Numbered from the stretch's first letter, positions 16,740 through 25,603 are shown. The stretch is DNA of 64,000 bases from Streptomyces wedmorensis (GCF_000716445.1 NZ_JNWK01000027.1:23470-87469); one strand, 5' to 3'. Translations and numbers: made by a program. Notes: a model not told the origin generated them from the sequence alone.

Positions 16740-18908
16740 GTGCCGCCGACATCCCGCCGGCCGCCCGGTTCGCACAGAGAGCATCCCGTACCCGCCATGG
16801 CCTCCAGCCCCGTCCCGGCCCCCGGCCGCCCCAGCGGCCCTCCGATCGCCCACTCGCCCGCGCATCCGCTCGGGCATCCGTCCGGGCGCGCCTCCGGACA
16901 CACGTACGGTGCCGGTGTCGCACTCCCGCGCGCGGCCCGCCCCATGGAACTCCCGTCGGTCCACGGCGCACTCCTCTGCGTCGCCCTGCCCGCCCTCGCC
17001 GTCTGTGCCGAGCACGGCCAGCTCACCGGGGAGGGACCCGAGGGCGTGTACTCGGCCGGGAGACGGCTCCTGTCCCGATGTGTCCTGCGGGTGGCGGGGC
17101 GTGAACCCGTCGCCCTCCAGGGCCGCATGGCGGCGGCCGACCGGGCGGTCTTCCTCGGCGCGCTGCGCGTGCCGGGGGACACGGGGCCCGACCCCGGGCT
17201 CGCCGTCGAACGCACGCGGAGTGCCGACGGAACCGAGCGGATCACCCTGCGCAGCGCCGCCACCCGTGCCCTCCGGCTCCCCGTCGAAATCTCCCTGGGC
17301 ACGGATCTCGCGGACCTGGGCGCAGTGGCGTCGGGCAGGCCGGGACCGGAGCTCACCGCCAGTGTCCACGGCACCGGACTCCGCTGGACCGGGAGCGACG
17401 GCCGATCCGTCGCCGTCACGGCCGACCCGCCGCCGATGGATTCCCTGGCGGCGGCCGGCGTCCTGCGCTGGGAGGCCGAGCTGGCGCCCGGAGCCGCGTT
17501 CACGCTCCACCTGCGGGTGCGGGGCGAATCCGCCGTCCGCCCCGCCGCCTCGCCGGGCGTGGGAGCCGGACGGCCCGGCGGCCACCTGCTGTCCGAGGCC
17601 CGTGCCGAAGGCGACGACCCTCGCCCCGGCGAACTGCTGCGCCGCTGCGTCGAGGATCTCCGGGCGCTTCTCCAGCGAGACCCGGCGCACCCCGCGGATG
17701 TCCACCTCGCCGCCGGTGTCCCCTGGCGCTGCGGACCGGTCACCGCCGAGGCGCTCTGGGCGGCCCGCATGGCCCTGCCCCTCGGCACCAGGCTCGCCGC
17801 CACCACCCTGCGCGCCCTCGGCCGCACCCAACTCTCCGGCAGCGGGCCCGAGTCCGGCCGCATCCCAGGACCGCTCAGGGACGCGGGCCCATATCTCCCT
17901 CCCCGCTGCACGGGCGTCGAGGCCACCCTCGCCTTCCCGGTCGTGCTCGCGGAGGCCCGCCGCTGGGGACTGCCGTCGGCGGACCTGGAGGAGCTGCTTC
18001 CGATGGCGGAGCGGTGCCTCGGCTGGCTGCGCCGCGCCCTCACCGGCCCCGGCTTCGTGCCGGACCCGGGGCCCACCGGGCCCTGGCGGGCCGAGACCCA
18101 GGCACACGCGCACCGCGCGGCCCTGCTCGGCGCGGACCTGCTCGACGGCTGTGGGAGGCCCGGGGGGGACGCGCTGCGCGACGGTGCGCGGATCCTGCGC
18201 GAGCGGTTCCGGCGGGAGTTCTGGATCGAGGACCGCGCGGGGGGCCGCCCCGCCGTCGCCCGCACGCCCGACGGCCGCAGTCGGCCCGAGCTGGGCGGCT
18301 GGGCCGCGCACCTGCTCGACACCGGACTGCTGGGCGGCGGCCGGTACGCGCAGGGACTGCTCGACAAGACGGAATCCGAACAGGTGGCGAGGCTGCTCGG
18401 CGCCCCGGTCCTCGACTCCGGCTGGGGCCTGCGCAGCCTCGGCGCCAAGGAGCCCGGGTACAACCCCTTCGGTCACCGGGCCGGCGCGGTCCGCGTGCAC
18501 GAGACCGCGGTCGCCGTGTCCGGTCTCGCCGCCGTCGGCCACGAGAGGGAGGCGGCTGCCCTGCTGCGAGGCCTGCTCGACGCGGCGGAGTCCTTCGCCC
18601 ATCGCCTCCCCGAGATGTACGCGGGGGAGCAGCGGACGGCCGACGGGCGCCCGGTGCCCCACCCGGCCGCGTGCAGGCCGGCGGCCGTCGCGGCCGCGGG
18701 AGCGGTCCACTCGCTGCTCGCCCTCGCCGGGATCCGGCCCGACGTGCCGGGCGGGTCGGTCTCCGTGCACCCGCTGCCCTCGGCCCCGCTCGGCGCGATC
18801 CGGTTCTCGGGGCTCGTGGTCGGGGGCGAGCCCTTCGCCGTGCGAGTCGGCAGGCTCGGCCTCGGTATGGTCGAGGAGGCCGCAGAGGGCCTTCAGCTGG
18901 GGGTGTGA
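16740..18908 (+). CDS. Glycogen debranching N-terminal domain protein (amylo-alpha-1,6-glucosidase-like)
   Basis: The 722-residue product has an N-terminal beta-sandwich of the glycogen-debranching N-terminal type (GQLTGEGPEGVYSAGRRLLSR, then VAGREPVALQG, VERTRSADGTERITLRS and LGTDLADLGAV). A C-terminal (alpha/alpha)6-like region follows (GVPWRCGPVTAEALWAARM, GYNPFGHRAGAVRVHETAVAV). This suggests a glycoside hydrolase acting on alpha-glucan, cytoplasmic as no signal peptide is clear. Catalytic residues cannot be fixed by eye. The start is uncertain: GTG 16740 has GGCGGAG 11 bases upstream; ATG 16797 is an alternative. The first 50 residues are Pro/Ser-rich. The Nudix regulator follows after 109 bases. 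Confidence 0.85.
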   Translation: MPPTSRRPPGSHREHPVPAMASSPVPAPGRPSGPPIAHSPAHPLGHPSGRASGHTYGAGVALPRAARPMELPSVHGALLCVALPALAVCAEHGQLTGEGPEGVYSAGRRLLSRCVLRVAGREPVALQGRMAAADRAVFLGALRVPGDTGPDPGLAVERTRSADGTERITLRSAATRALRLPVEISLGTDLADLGAVASGRPGPELTASVHGTGLRWTGSDGRSVAVTADPPPMDSLAAAGVLRWEAELAPGAAFTLHLRVRGESAVRPAASPGVGAGRPGGHLLSEARAEGDDPRPGELLRRCVEDLRALLQRDPAHPADVHLAAGVPWRCGPVTAEALWAARMALPLGTRLAATTLRALGRTQLSGSGPESGRIPGPLRDAGPYLPPRCTGVEATLAFPVVLAEARRWGLPSADLEELLPMAERCLGWLRRALTGPGFVPDPGPTGPWRAETQAHAHRAALLGADLLDGCGRPGGDALRDGARILRERFRREFWIEDRAGGRPAVARTPDGRSRPELGGWAAHLLDTGLLGGGRYAQGLLDKTESEQVARLLGAPVLDSGWGLRSLGAKEPGYNPFGHRAGAVRVHETAVAVSGLAAVGHEREAAALLRGLLDAAESFAHRLPEMYAGEQRTADGRPVPHPAACRPAAVAAAGAVHSLLALAGIRPDVPGGSVSVHPLPSAPLGAIRFSGLVVGGEPFAVRVGRLGLGMVEEAAEGLQLGV

Positions 18909-19017
18909 CGGGATGCCGGGCGCAGACACGACGGAAGCTTCGCGGCAGGGGGAGGAAGGCGTGCTCGATGCTTCCGCGAGGAGTGTTTATCGTCAGGAAG
19001 ACGACTATGATCGCGGC

Positions 19018-19785
19018 ATGCCTCCCTACGACCCGTCGGCCTTTCCGCCCTTCGCCGTCACCGTCGATCTGGTCGTGCTGACCGTGCGGCGCCACGCGCT
19101 CTGCACCCTGGTGGTGCGGCGGGGAGAGGCGCCGTACCAGGGCCGTTGGGCGCTCCCCGGCGGCTTCGTCCGCGAGGAGGAGGACCTCGGCGCCGCGGCC
19201 GCGCGTGAACTCGTCGAGGAGACGGGCCTCTGCGCGCACGATCCGGCGGCCCCGACGCCGGTGCCGACCAACGGAGCGCACCTGGAGCAGCTGGCGACCT
19301 ACGGGGCGCCCGACCGCGACCCTCGCATGCGGGTGGTCAGCGTCGCTCACCTCGCGCTCGCTCCTGACCTTCCGGCGCCGAGGGCCGGCGGCGACGCGAA
19401 CAGCGCCCGCTGGGCCCCCGTCGAGGAACTGCTCGGGGAGGACGCAGCGGCCGGTGGCGGCGACGAGGGCGGGACGCTCGCCTTCGACCACGCCCGGATC
19501 CTGTCCGACGGAGTGGAGCGCGCCCGTTCCAAGATCGAGTACTCCTCCCTGGCCACGGCCTTCTGCCCGCCGGAGTTCACCGTCGGAGAGCTGCGCCGCG
19601 TGTACGAGGCCGTCTGGGGTGTCGCCCTGGACCCGCGCAACTTCCACCGCAAGGTGACCGGCACGCCCGGCTTCCTGGTCCCGGCCGGTGGCACCACGAC
19701 CCGTCAGGGCGGGCGTCCCGCCCAGCTCTTCAGGGCAGGTGGGGCGACCCTTCTCAACCCGCCGATGCTGCGACCCGAGGTCTGA
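19018..19785 (+). CDS. Nudix hydrolase with C-terminal winged-helix domain (NrtR-like)
   Basis: The 255-residue product has an N-terminal Nudix domain with the whole catalytic box: a Gly after LPG, a Glu six residues on, then RELVEETGL, so metal binding and hydrolysis should be possible. The C-terminal 80 residues (FTVGELRRVYEAVWGVALDPRNFHRKV) match the winged-helix DNA-binding domain of NrtR-type regulators, which sense ADP-ribose or related nucleotides and control NAD or sugar metabolism. A Gly/Asp/Glu-rich loop joins the two. A short dyad TCGTC/GACGA (18990-19004) lies just before the ATG at 19018 and could be an autoregulatory site. The preceding gene is the glycan hydrolase-like protein, a possible target. 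Confidence 0.9.
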   Translation: MPPYDPSAFPPFAVTVDLVVLTVRRHALCTLVVRRGEAPYQGRWALPGGFVREEEDLGAAAARELVEETGLCAHDPAAPTPVPTNGAHLEQLATYGAPDRDPRMRVVSVAHLALAPDLPAPRAGGDANSARWAPVEELLGEDAAAGGGDEGGTLAFDHARILSDGVERARSKIEYSSLATAFCPPEFTVGELRRVYEAVWGVALDPRNFHRKVTGTPGFLVPAGGTTTRQGGRPAQLFRAGGATLLNPPMLRPEV

Positions 19786-19907
19786 CGGGCGCGGACATCC
19801 GGCACCTCGGGGACCCAACCCTGCGCCGAAAGTCCGAAATGTAGCGTTATCTTGCTGCGATAGCGCCGCCCTGCCGCGGAGCGGTGTGACCTACCGCGAG
19901 AGAAGCG

Positions 19908-21674
19908 ATGCTCCAGGCAATCGGACTGACCAGCACGCCCCGCCGCGATCGCCCGCCCGCCGTGGACGATCTGACCTTCGAGGCCCGGCCGGGGGCCGTG
20001 ACCGCCCTCCTCGGCGCGCCGGGCTCCGGAAAGACCACCGCCCTCCGGCTCATGCTCGAACTGGAGCCGGGTCGCGGGATCACCTACTTCCGAGGGCGGC
20101 CGCTGCACCGCATCGCCCACCCGCCCCGCGAGGTCGGCGTACTCCTCGGCGACATCCCCGGGCACCCCTCCCGCACCCTCCGGGGCCAGCTCCGGATGCT
20201 CTGCGCCGCCACGGGCGTACCCGCCTCGCGGTCCGACGAAATGGTGCGGACCGTGGGCCTCGCGGGCCTCGAGCGCCGGCGGATCGGCACCCTGCCGGTC
20301 GGCGCCGACCGGCGACTCGGCCTCGCCTCGGCTCTGTTGGGTGCCCCGCACACGCTGCTGCTCGACGAGCCGGGCGCCGGTCTCTCCGCGCCCGAGGGCG
20401 CCTGGCTGTACGAGCTCCTGCGCGCTCACGCGGCCGACGGCGGAACCGTGCTCTACACCACGGACGATCCCAAGGACGCCGCCCGCAACGCCGACCGGGT
20501 CGTCACGCTCGACGGAGGGCGGCTCGTCGCCGACCAGGAGGCGGCCGAGTTCGCCCGCACCCGGCTGCGCCCCCGGGTCTCCGTCCGTACCCCGCACGCC
20601 GCGCGGCTCGCCGCCGTCGTCGCCCAAGAGGCCAGGGCGGCCCGTCGCGCGGTCGAGGTGGTCGCGGAAGACGGCAACCGCCTGTCCGTCTACGGCAGCG
20701 ACTGCGCCGCCGTCGGCGACACGGCGTTCCGCCACGGCGTGCCGGTCCACCGTCTCGTCGACGAGACCGGCGACACCGGGCCCGCCCCGCGTACACCGGA
20801 GCGCGCCGCCGCGGGGGACCGGTCCGGAGAGTCACCGGAGGGCGGGCACGCGGCGGCACGCGAGGGGGAGGCCGGGCGGCGCGCCGCCGCCCGGAGGCCC
20901 GCACGCTCGCCCCTGCGGCCGCTGCGGTACGAGCTCCACCGGCTCCTGGGCGTGCCGAGTACCCCGCTCGTCGTGACGGGCGTCCTGCTCGTGTCGGTGA
21001 CCCTCGCGCTGCTCCTCGGCCGCGGCGGCCGCGTTGCGCTGCCCGTGGTCATCGCCGGGTGGCCGGCGATCTCGCCGCTGCCGCCCGCGGCCCTCGGCGC
21101 GGGACTGCTGGGCGCCTTCTCCTTCGGCGAGGAGTACCGCTACCCCGCGCTCACCTCCGGACGCGGCGCGGTGCCGCGCAGACCCGGCCTGCTGCTGGCG
21201 AAGCTCGCCGTGGCGGCCTCCGTGGCGCTGCTCCTCGGAGCGCTCGTCGTGCTCGCCGACCTCGGGGCCCTCCGGCTCGTCTACGGCGGCGAGTTGATCC
21301 CCGTACCAAGGAACTGGCCCACCCTCTGCGCGAGTTGGCTGGGGCTGCTCGTCGGCTGCGCCTGGGCCGGGCTGCTCGGGGCCGGGGTGTTCCGGGCCGC
21401 GGCGGCCGGTGTGGCCGCGGTCCTCGCCGTACCGGTCGCCTTCGTCCCGCTGCTGCAGAAGGTGCTGACCGGGCCGTCGGTGCGCTCCGCCGCCGGCCTC
21501 CCCGGGCGGTTGAGGGAGTTCGCCGGCCCACGCTGGTCACCGGCGGTGGAGCACTGGCTGGCGGGGGCCCTGCGGGTGGTCGGGCAGCCCGCGGGGGTGG
21601 CGCTCTCGTTGATGTTGACAGGGTTGCTCTGCGCCTATGTGTTCACCGGCCTTCGCCGGAAGGCGCGTTGGTGA
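19908..21674 (+). CDS. ABC transporter ATPase-permease fusion with degenerate signature motif
   Basis: The 588-residue product begins with an ABC ATPase: Walker A GAPGSGKTT near residue 35 and Walker B TLLLDEPGAGLSAPEG. The signature LSGGQ is replaced by LPVGADRR, and the H-loop histidine by Thr (TVLYTTDD). The Q-loop is also unclear. A linker of about 100 residues leads to a membrane half with about six hydrophobic segments (VVTGVLLVSVTLALLL, LAVAASVALLLGALVVL, LGLLVGCAWAGLLGAGVF, GVALSLMLTGLLCAYVF). ABC-2-type exporters have this layout. The ATG at 19908 follows GAGAGAAG. An imperfect dyad GCGTTATC/GATAGCGC (19844-19866) precedes it. It ends 160 bases before whiH. The degenerate motifs suggest weak or modified ATPase activity. 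Confidence 0.88.
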   Translation: MLQAIGLTSTPRRDRPPAVDDLTFEARPGAVTALLGAPGSGKTTALRLMLELEPGRGITYFRGRPLHRIAHPPREVGVLLGDIPGHPSRTLRGQLRMLCAATGVPASRSDEMVRTVGLAGLERRRIGTLPVGADRRLGLASALLGAPHTLLLDEPGAGLSAPEGAWLYELLRAHAADGGTVLYTTDDPKDAARNADRVVTLDGGRLVADQEAAEFARTRLRPRVSVRTPHAARLAAVVAQEARAARRAVEVVAEDGNRLSVYGSDCAAVGDTAFRHGVPVHRLVDETGDTGPAPRTPERAAAGDRSGESPEGGHAAAREGEAGRRAAARRPARSPLRPLRYELHRLLGVPSTPLVVTGVLLVSVTLALLLGRGGRVALPVVIAGWPAISPLPPAALGAGLLGAFSFGEEYRYPALTSGRGAVPRRPGLLLAKLAVAASVALLLGALVVLADLGALRLVYGGELIPVPRNWPTLCASWLGLLVGCAWAGLLGAGVFRAAAAGVAAVLAVPVAFVPLLQKVLTGPSVRSAAGLPGRLREFAGPRWSPAVEHWLAGALRVVGQPAGVALSLMLTGLLCAYVFTGLRRKARW

Positions 21675-21679
21675 TCACT
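21670..21679 (-). promoter_or_regulatory. BldD-like box overlapping the ABC stop codon, upstream of whiH
   Basis: On the minus strand this reads AGTGATCACC, which fits the published BldD consensus AGTGA then TCACC with no spacer. It is 156 bases upstream of the whiH start codon and overlaps the stop codon of the previous gene. The assignment rests on motif resemblance only. Confidence 0.4.
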
Positions 21680-21746
21680 TGCGGATCGAAAGGCTCCGCT
21701 TCGCCGTCAACTTCCTTGAAATATGCCCAATATGTCCGAATAATCG

Positions 21747-21771
21747 TCAATTGCGCAAGGGGTGCCGATCA
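21747..21771 (+). promoter_or_regulatory. Candidate sigma-WhiG promoter of whiH
   Basis: GCCGATCA at 21764-21771 matches 7 of 8 positions of the sigma-WhiG -10 element GCCGATAA. A poor -35 (TCAA at 21747-21750) lies 13 bases upstream instead of the usual 15. whiH is known to depend on WhiG in S. coelicolor. The stretch is notably AT-rich for this genome. Confidence 0.5.
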
Positions 21772-21834
21772 CCCTTTCGTGTGCTTTTCACCAAAGACCT
21801 CAAGGGTCACGGGGGCAACGCCGACAAAGGATGC

Positions 21835-22722
21835 GTGAGTACCCTTGCGCACACCATGATGACCGCCGCCCGCCCCGTCGACTCCAGCCTCGGCGCCCCG
21901 GGCGATCTCGACCGCTACCCCTACGCGGAGGCGCCCGCCGCCGGCCGCGTGGGTCCGCCCGCCTGGGAGGGGGTGGACACCGACCTGGGCCGCGTGGGTC
22001 GCCGGACCGCGGGCAACCGGGGCCGCGGGCTGCACGGGCAGCTCGTCCAGCAGCTCGGGCAGATGATCGTCTCCGGTGACCTCGGGGCCGACCGGCCGCT
22101 GGTCCCGGAGGAGATCGGTCAGCGGTTCGAGGTCTCCCGCACCGTCGTGCGCGAGTCGCTGCGCGTGCTGGAGGCCAAGGGTCTCGTCAGCGCCCGCCCG
22201 AACGTCGGCACCCGGGTCAGGCCGGTCAGTGACTGGAACCTCCTCGACCCCGACATCATCGAGTGGCGCGCCTTCGGCCCGCAGCGCGACGACCAGCGTC
22301 GCGAGCTGAACGAGTTGCGCTGGACGATCGAGCCCCTCGCGGCCCGCCTCGCCGCCGGACACGGCCGCGAGGACGTGCAGCAGCGCCTCGCCGACATGGT
22401 CGAGATCATGGGCCACGCGTTCGCCCAGGGAGACGGCATCACCTTCTCCCGGGCCGACACCGAGTTCCATTCCCTCCTCATCCAGCTCGCCGGGAACCGC
22501 ATGCTGGAGCACCTCTCCGGCATCGTCTCCGCCGCGCTCCAGGTCTCCGGCGGTCCCGCCACCGGCTGTGACCGGCCGAGTGAGGCCTGCCTCGCGCACC
22601 ACGGGCGTATCGTCGACGCGCTGGCCGCGGGGGACGCCCAGGGCGCCGAGACGGCCATGCGGCAGCTCCTCACGGTCCACCCTGAGGTGGAGCGCGTGGT
22701 CCCCGCCCCCCGCGAACACTGA
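21835..22722 (+). CDS. whiH: WhiH, GntR-family sporulation regulator
   Basis: WhiH is required for timely septation of aerial hyphae into spores. The 295-residue product has an N-terminal variable stretch, then the winged helix (GLHGQLVQQLGQMIVSGDL, EEIGQRFEVSRTVVRESLRVLEAKGLVSAR) and an FCD ligand-binding domain (ELRWTIEPLAARLAAG, ADTEFHSLLIQLAGN, HHGRIVDALAAGD) with conserved metal-ligand His residues. The N-terminus VSTLAHTMMTAAR is as I recall S. coelicolor WhiH. The GTG at 21835 follows AAAGGA. It lies directly upstream of hrdB, the conserved Streptomyces arrangement. Transcription probably comes from a WhiG promoter just upstream, possibly with BldD and autoregulation. Confidence 0.96.
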   Translation: MSTLAHTMMTAARPVDSSLGAPGDLDRYPYAEAPAAGRVGPPAWEGVDTDLGRVGRRTAGNRGRGLHGQLVQQLGQMIVSGDLGADRPLVPEEIGQRFEVSRTVVRESLRVLEAKGLVSARPNVGTRVRPVSDWNLLDPDIIEWRAFGPQRDDQRRELNELRWTIEPLAARLAAGHGREDVQQRLADMVEIMGHAFAQGDGITFSRADTEFHSLLIQLAGNRMLEHLSGIVSAALQVSGGPATGCDRPSEACLAHHGRIVDALAAGDAQGAETAMRQLLTVHPEVERVVPAPREH

Positions 22723-23099
22723 CCCGCGGGCCGTGGCCGGGAGTGCGGAGGCGTACACACGGCGTGCCGCCGGGTCCGAGCGCCACCCGGGGAGCCCGGC
22801 AGGGTCCCCCGGGCGACGCCAGGGCCCCGGCGGCACGAATGTGCATGGATCGACTACTCTGGCCGTTTCGCCGCAAATGAGGTGTGACTCGGGCCACGAA
22901 GATTGGGCGTAACACTCCTCCGAGCCGTGCGATGACCTAAGAGGTGACAGCCGAGGAAGGAATACAGCAGCCGTTGGAGGCGCTGTGCAGTTCCCCGGCC
23001 CAACCCGCGCCGTCGGCACATTCCCCGTCGACGGTCGTCGGCTCCAGCTCGATCCAGAGCGGGGCCGGAAGCCGTTTCCATCGTTCCGAGAGGTTGTTC
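22723..23099 (+). other. Long hrdB leader region
   Basis: This 377-base gap between whiH and hrdB contains no supported gene, although the hrdB frame stays open upstream to 22944. It probably holds the hrdB promoters and a leader. No strong hairpin terminator for whiH was seen. Confidence 0.5.
22884..22915 (+). promoter_or_regulatory. Weak candidate promoter of hrdB
   Basis: GTGACT (22884-22889) and TAACAC (22910-22915) resemble -35 and -10 hexamers, but the spacing of 20 is long. Position, about 185 bases before the hrdB start, fits a long leader. No GGAAT/GTT pair with the 18-19 base spacing of a sigma-R promoter is seen. Confidence 0.3.
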
Positions 23100-24641
23100 G
23101 TGTCGGCCAGCACATCCCGTACGCTCCCGCCGGAGATCGCCGAGTCCGAGTCTGTGATGGCGCTCATCGAGCGGGGAAAGGCTGATGGGCAGATCGCCGG
23201 CGATGACGTGCGTCGTGCCTTCGAGGCCGACCAGATTCCGCCAACCCAGTGGAAGAATGTTCTGCGCAGCCTCAATCAGATCCTCGAGGAAGAGGGTGTG
23301 ACGCTGATGGTCAGTGCAGCGGAGTCGCCGAAGCGCGCCCGCAAGAGCGTCGCAGCGAAGAGCCCGGCCAAGCGCACCGCCACCAAGACCGTCACCGCCA
23401 GGACGACGACCGTGACGAAGACCACCGTCTCGGCCGCCGCGGCCGAGGGCGGAGAGTCGGCCGAAGAGGCCGGATCGTCCGCCGCGAGGCCGGTGGCGAA
23501 GAAGGCCGTCGCCAAGAAGACGGTGGCCAAGAAGGCCGTCGCCAAGAAGACGGCGGCCAAGAAGGCCACGTCCAAGAAGGACGCCGACGAGCTCGTCGAG
23601 GGCGAGGAGCTCCTCGAGGACGTCGCACCCGGCAAGGGCGAGGAAGAGGAGACCGAGGGCGAGAGCAAGGGCTTCGTCCTGTCCGACGAGGACGAGGACG
23701 ACGCTCCGGCGCAGCAGGTCGCCGTCGCCGGTGCCACCGCCGACCCGGTCAAGGACTACCTCAAGCAGATCGGCAAGGTCCCGCTGCTCAACGCCGAGCA
23801 GGAGGTCGAGCTCGCCAAGCGCATCGAGGCCGGTCTGTTCGCCGAGGACAAGCTCGCGAACTCGGACAAGCTCGCTCCGAAGCTCAAGCGTGAGCTGGAG
23901 ATCATCGCCGAGGACGGCCGCCGGGCAAAGAACCACCTCCTGGAGGCCAACCTCCGCCTGGTGGTCTCGCTGGCCAAGCGCTACACCGGCCGCGGCATGC
24001 TCTTCCTGGACCTGATCCAGGAGGGCAACCTGGGTCTGATCCGCGCCGTCGAGAAGTTCGACTACACCAAGGGCTACAAGTTCTCCACGTACGCCACCTG
24101 GTGGATCCGTCAGGCGATCACCCGAGCCATGGCCGACCAGGCCCGCACCATCCGTATCCCGGTGCACATGGTCGAGGTCATCAACAAGCTCGCGCGCGTC
24201 CAGCGCCAGATGCTCCAGGATCTGGGCCGCGAGCCCACCCCGGAGGAGCTGGCCAAGGAGCTCGACATGACCCCTGAGAAGGTCATCGAGGTCCAGAAGT
24301 ACGGCCGCGAGCCCATCTCCCTCCACACCCCGCTGGGTGAGGACGGCGACAGCGAGTTCGGCGACCTGATCGAGGACTCCGAGGCGGTCGTTCCGGCCGA
24401 CGCGGTGAGCTTCACGCTCCTCCAGGAGCAGCTGCACTCCGTCCTCGACACGCTCTCCGAGCGCGAGGCCGGCGTCGTCTCGATGCGCTTCGGCCTCACC
24501 GACGGTCAGCCGAAGACGCTGGACGAGATCGGCAAGGTCTACGGCGTGACGCGAGAGCGGATCCGCCAGATCGAGTCGAAGACCATGTCGAAGCTCCGCC
24601 ACCCGTCGCGCTCGCAGGTGCTGCGCGACTACCTCGACTGA
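23100..24641 (+). CDS. hrdB: Principal RNA polymerase sigma factor HrdB
   Basis: The essential group 1 sigma-70 factor of Streptomyces. The 513-residue product begins [16 protein letters not shown] and has a 1.1-like region ([18 protein letters not shown]), then a long variable part. Residues 131-160 form repeated AKK units ([10 protein letters not shown]) followed by an acidic stretch (EEEETEGE). From about residue 215 the conserved regions follow: 1.2 ([16 protein letters not shown]), 2 ([20 protein letters not shown], which reads the -10), 3 ([15 protein letters not shown]) and 4 ([18 protein letters not shown], which reads the -35). The GTG at 23100 has GAGAGG upstream; earlier in-frame starts are not supported. 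A strong terminator follows. Confidence 0.98.
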   Translation: MSASTSRTLPPEIAESESVMALIERGKADGQIAGDDVRRAFEADQIPPTQWKNVLRSLNQILEEEGVTLMVSAAESPKRARKSVAAKSPAKRTATKTVTARTTTVTKTTVSAAAAEGGESAEEAGSSAARPVAKKAVAKKTVAKKAVAKKTAAKKATSKKDADELVEGEELLEDVAPGKGEEEETEGESKGFVLSDEDEDDAPAQQVAVAGATADPVKDYLKQIGKVPLLNAEQEVELAKRIEAGLFAEDKLANSDKLAPKLKRELEIIAEDGRRAKNHLLEANLRLVVSLAKRYTGRGMLFLDLIQEGNLGLIRAVEKFDYTKGYKFSTYATWWIRQAITRAMADQARTIRIPVHMVEVINKLARVQRQMLQDLGREPTPEELAKELDMTPEKVIEVQKYGREPISLHTPLGEDGDSEFGDLIEDSEAVVPADAVSFTLLQEQLHSVLDTLSEREAGVVSMRFGLTDGQPKTLDEIGKVYGVTRERIRQIESKTMSKLRHPSRSQVLRDYLD

Positions 24642-24666
24642 TCCGTACGAGGCGCAGAGCGGTACA

Positions 24667-24709
24667 CGGAAGGGCCCGGTTCCCCGAAAGGGGGAGCCGG
24701 GCCCTTCCG
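24667..24709 (+). terminator. Strong hairpin terminator after hrdB
   Basis: Perfect 13-base arms (CGGAAGGGCCCGG at 24667-24679; complement at 24697-24709) enclose an inner CCCC-GAAA-GGGG hairpin with a stable tetraloop. It is 25 bases after the hrdB stop. Confidence 0.85.
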
Positions 24710-24784
24710 GTGTGCGGGGGTGCAAGGCGAGGAGCTGTGCTGGACGCTGGGTGAACCGACATCACCGGAGAGTCAGGAGGCTCC

Positions 24785-25603
24785 ATGCGTGGTTCCTTCG
24801 CCCGAGCATTGACGGGTGCCCTGGGCTTGATCACCGCGGCGGCCGGGCACGTCGTCACCGCCGCCCCCGCGGCGGCCGACAGCGTTGTGGTGGGCGGCCA
24901 CACGGCCCAGATCACGGACGCGCCGTGGGTGGTGGCCCTGTCCAGCCGTGACCGGTTCGGGGGTACGCGCGCGGGACAGTTCTGCGGAGGCGTGCTCGTC
25001 GCGCCGACCAAGGTGCTCACAGCGGCCCACTGCCTGGGTCGGGAGGTGCTCGGCGGCGAGCCGTGGGAGCTGCGCGACTTCTCCGTCATCGCCGGGCGCG
25101 CCGCGCTGCGCGGGCAGGGCGGCCAGGAGGTCCGGATCTCGGACACCTGGGTCAATCCCGACTACGACCCGACGAGCAACTCGGGAGACCTCGCGGTGCT
25201 GACGCTGGTGAGCGCGCTGCCGCAGTCGTACGTCATCGGTGTCGCCCGGCCGGGAGACGCCGCGTACACGCCCGGGACGGAGGCGGACGTCTACGGCTGG
25301 GGTGACACGACCGGCAACGGGACCTACGCCTCCACGCTGCGGACGGCGCGCGTGCAGGTGCTTCCGGACGCGTCGTGCGAGCGGGCGTACCCCGGCGGCT
25401 TCGGCGTCCGGTACCAGCGCGAGACGATGCTGTGCGCGGGCGACCCGCAGGGCGGCAAGGACGCGTGCCAAGGGGACAGCGGAGGTCCGCTCGTGGCCAA
25501 GGGGCTGCTGGTGGGCCTGGTGTCCTGGGGCAGCGGCTGCGGGCAGGCGGAGAACCCGGGCGTCTACACGCGGGTCTCGGCGGTGCTGCCGGCGCGCTTC
25601 TGA
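24785..25603 (+). CDS. Secreted trypsin-like serine protease
   Basis: The 272-residue product has a Sec or Tat-type signal: MRGSFARALTGALGLITAAAG... ending AAPAAADS, then the activation-type VVVGGH. The chymotrypsin triad is visible: His in LTAAHCLG, Asp in SGDLAVL, Ser in CQGDSGGPLVA, with the substrate-pocket loop VSWGSGCGQ. Cys pairs are placed as in trypsin. It should be an extracellular endopeptidase; specificity for Lys/Arg is plausible because an Asp lies six residues before the nucleophilic Ser (GKDACQGDS). The ATG at 24785 follows GTCAGGAGG. It stands alone between hrdB and a terminator. Confidence 0.95.
   Translation: MRGSFARALTGALGLITAAAGHVVTAAPAAADSVVVGGHTAQITDAPWVVALSSRDRFGGTRAGQFCGGVLVAPTKVLTAAHCLGREVLGGEPWELRDFSVIAGRAALRGQGGQEVRISDTWVNPDYDPTSNSGDLAVLTLVSALPQSYVIGVARPGDAAYTPGTEADVYGWGDTTGNGTYASTLRTARVQVLPDASCERAYPGGFGVRYQRETMLCAGDPQGGKDACQGDSGGPLVAKGLLVGLVSWGSGCGQAENPGVYTRVSAVLPARF

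Noticed and set aside
16678..16797. ATG overlapping the DUF4192 stop codon (ATGA), suggesting a coupled gene
   Set aside because: Its frame runs out of register with the debranching-like protein and looks like low-complexity Pro/Ser/Arg.
15484..19785. 1433-codon open frame
   Set aside because: Only the Nudix end (19018-19785) is coding; the rest shadows DUF4192 and the debranching-like gene in another frame.
22944..23099. N-terminal extension of HrdB
   Set aside because: The frame is open, but the GTG at 23100 has a ribosome site and gives the known HrdB N-terminus.
22960..23099. Sigma-R promoter for hrdB (GGAAT with GTT)
   Set aside because: GGAAT is present near 22958, but no GTT occurs at the required 18-19 base spacing.
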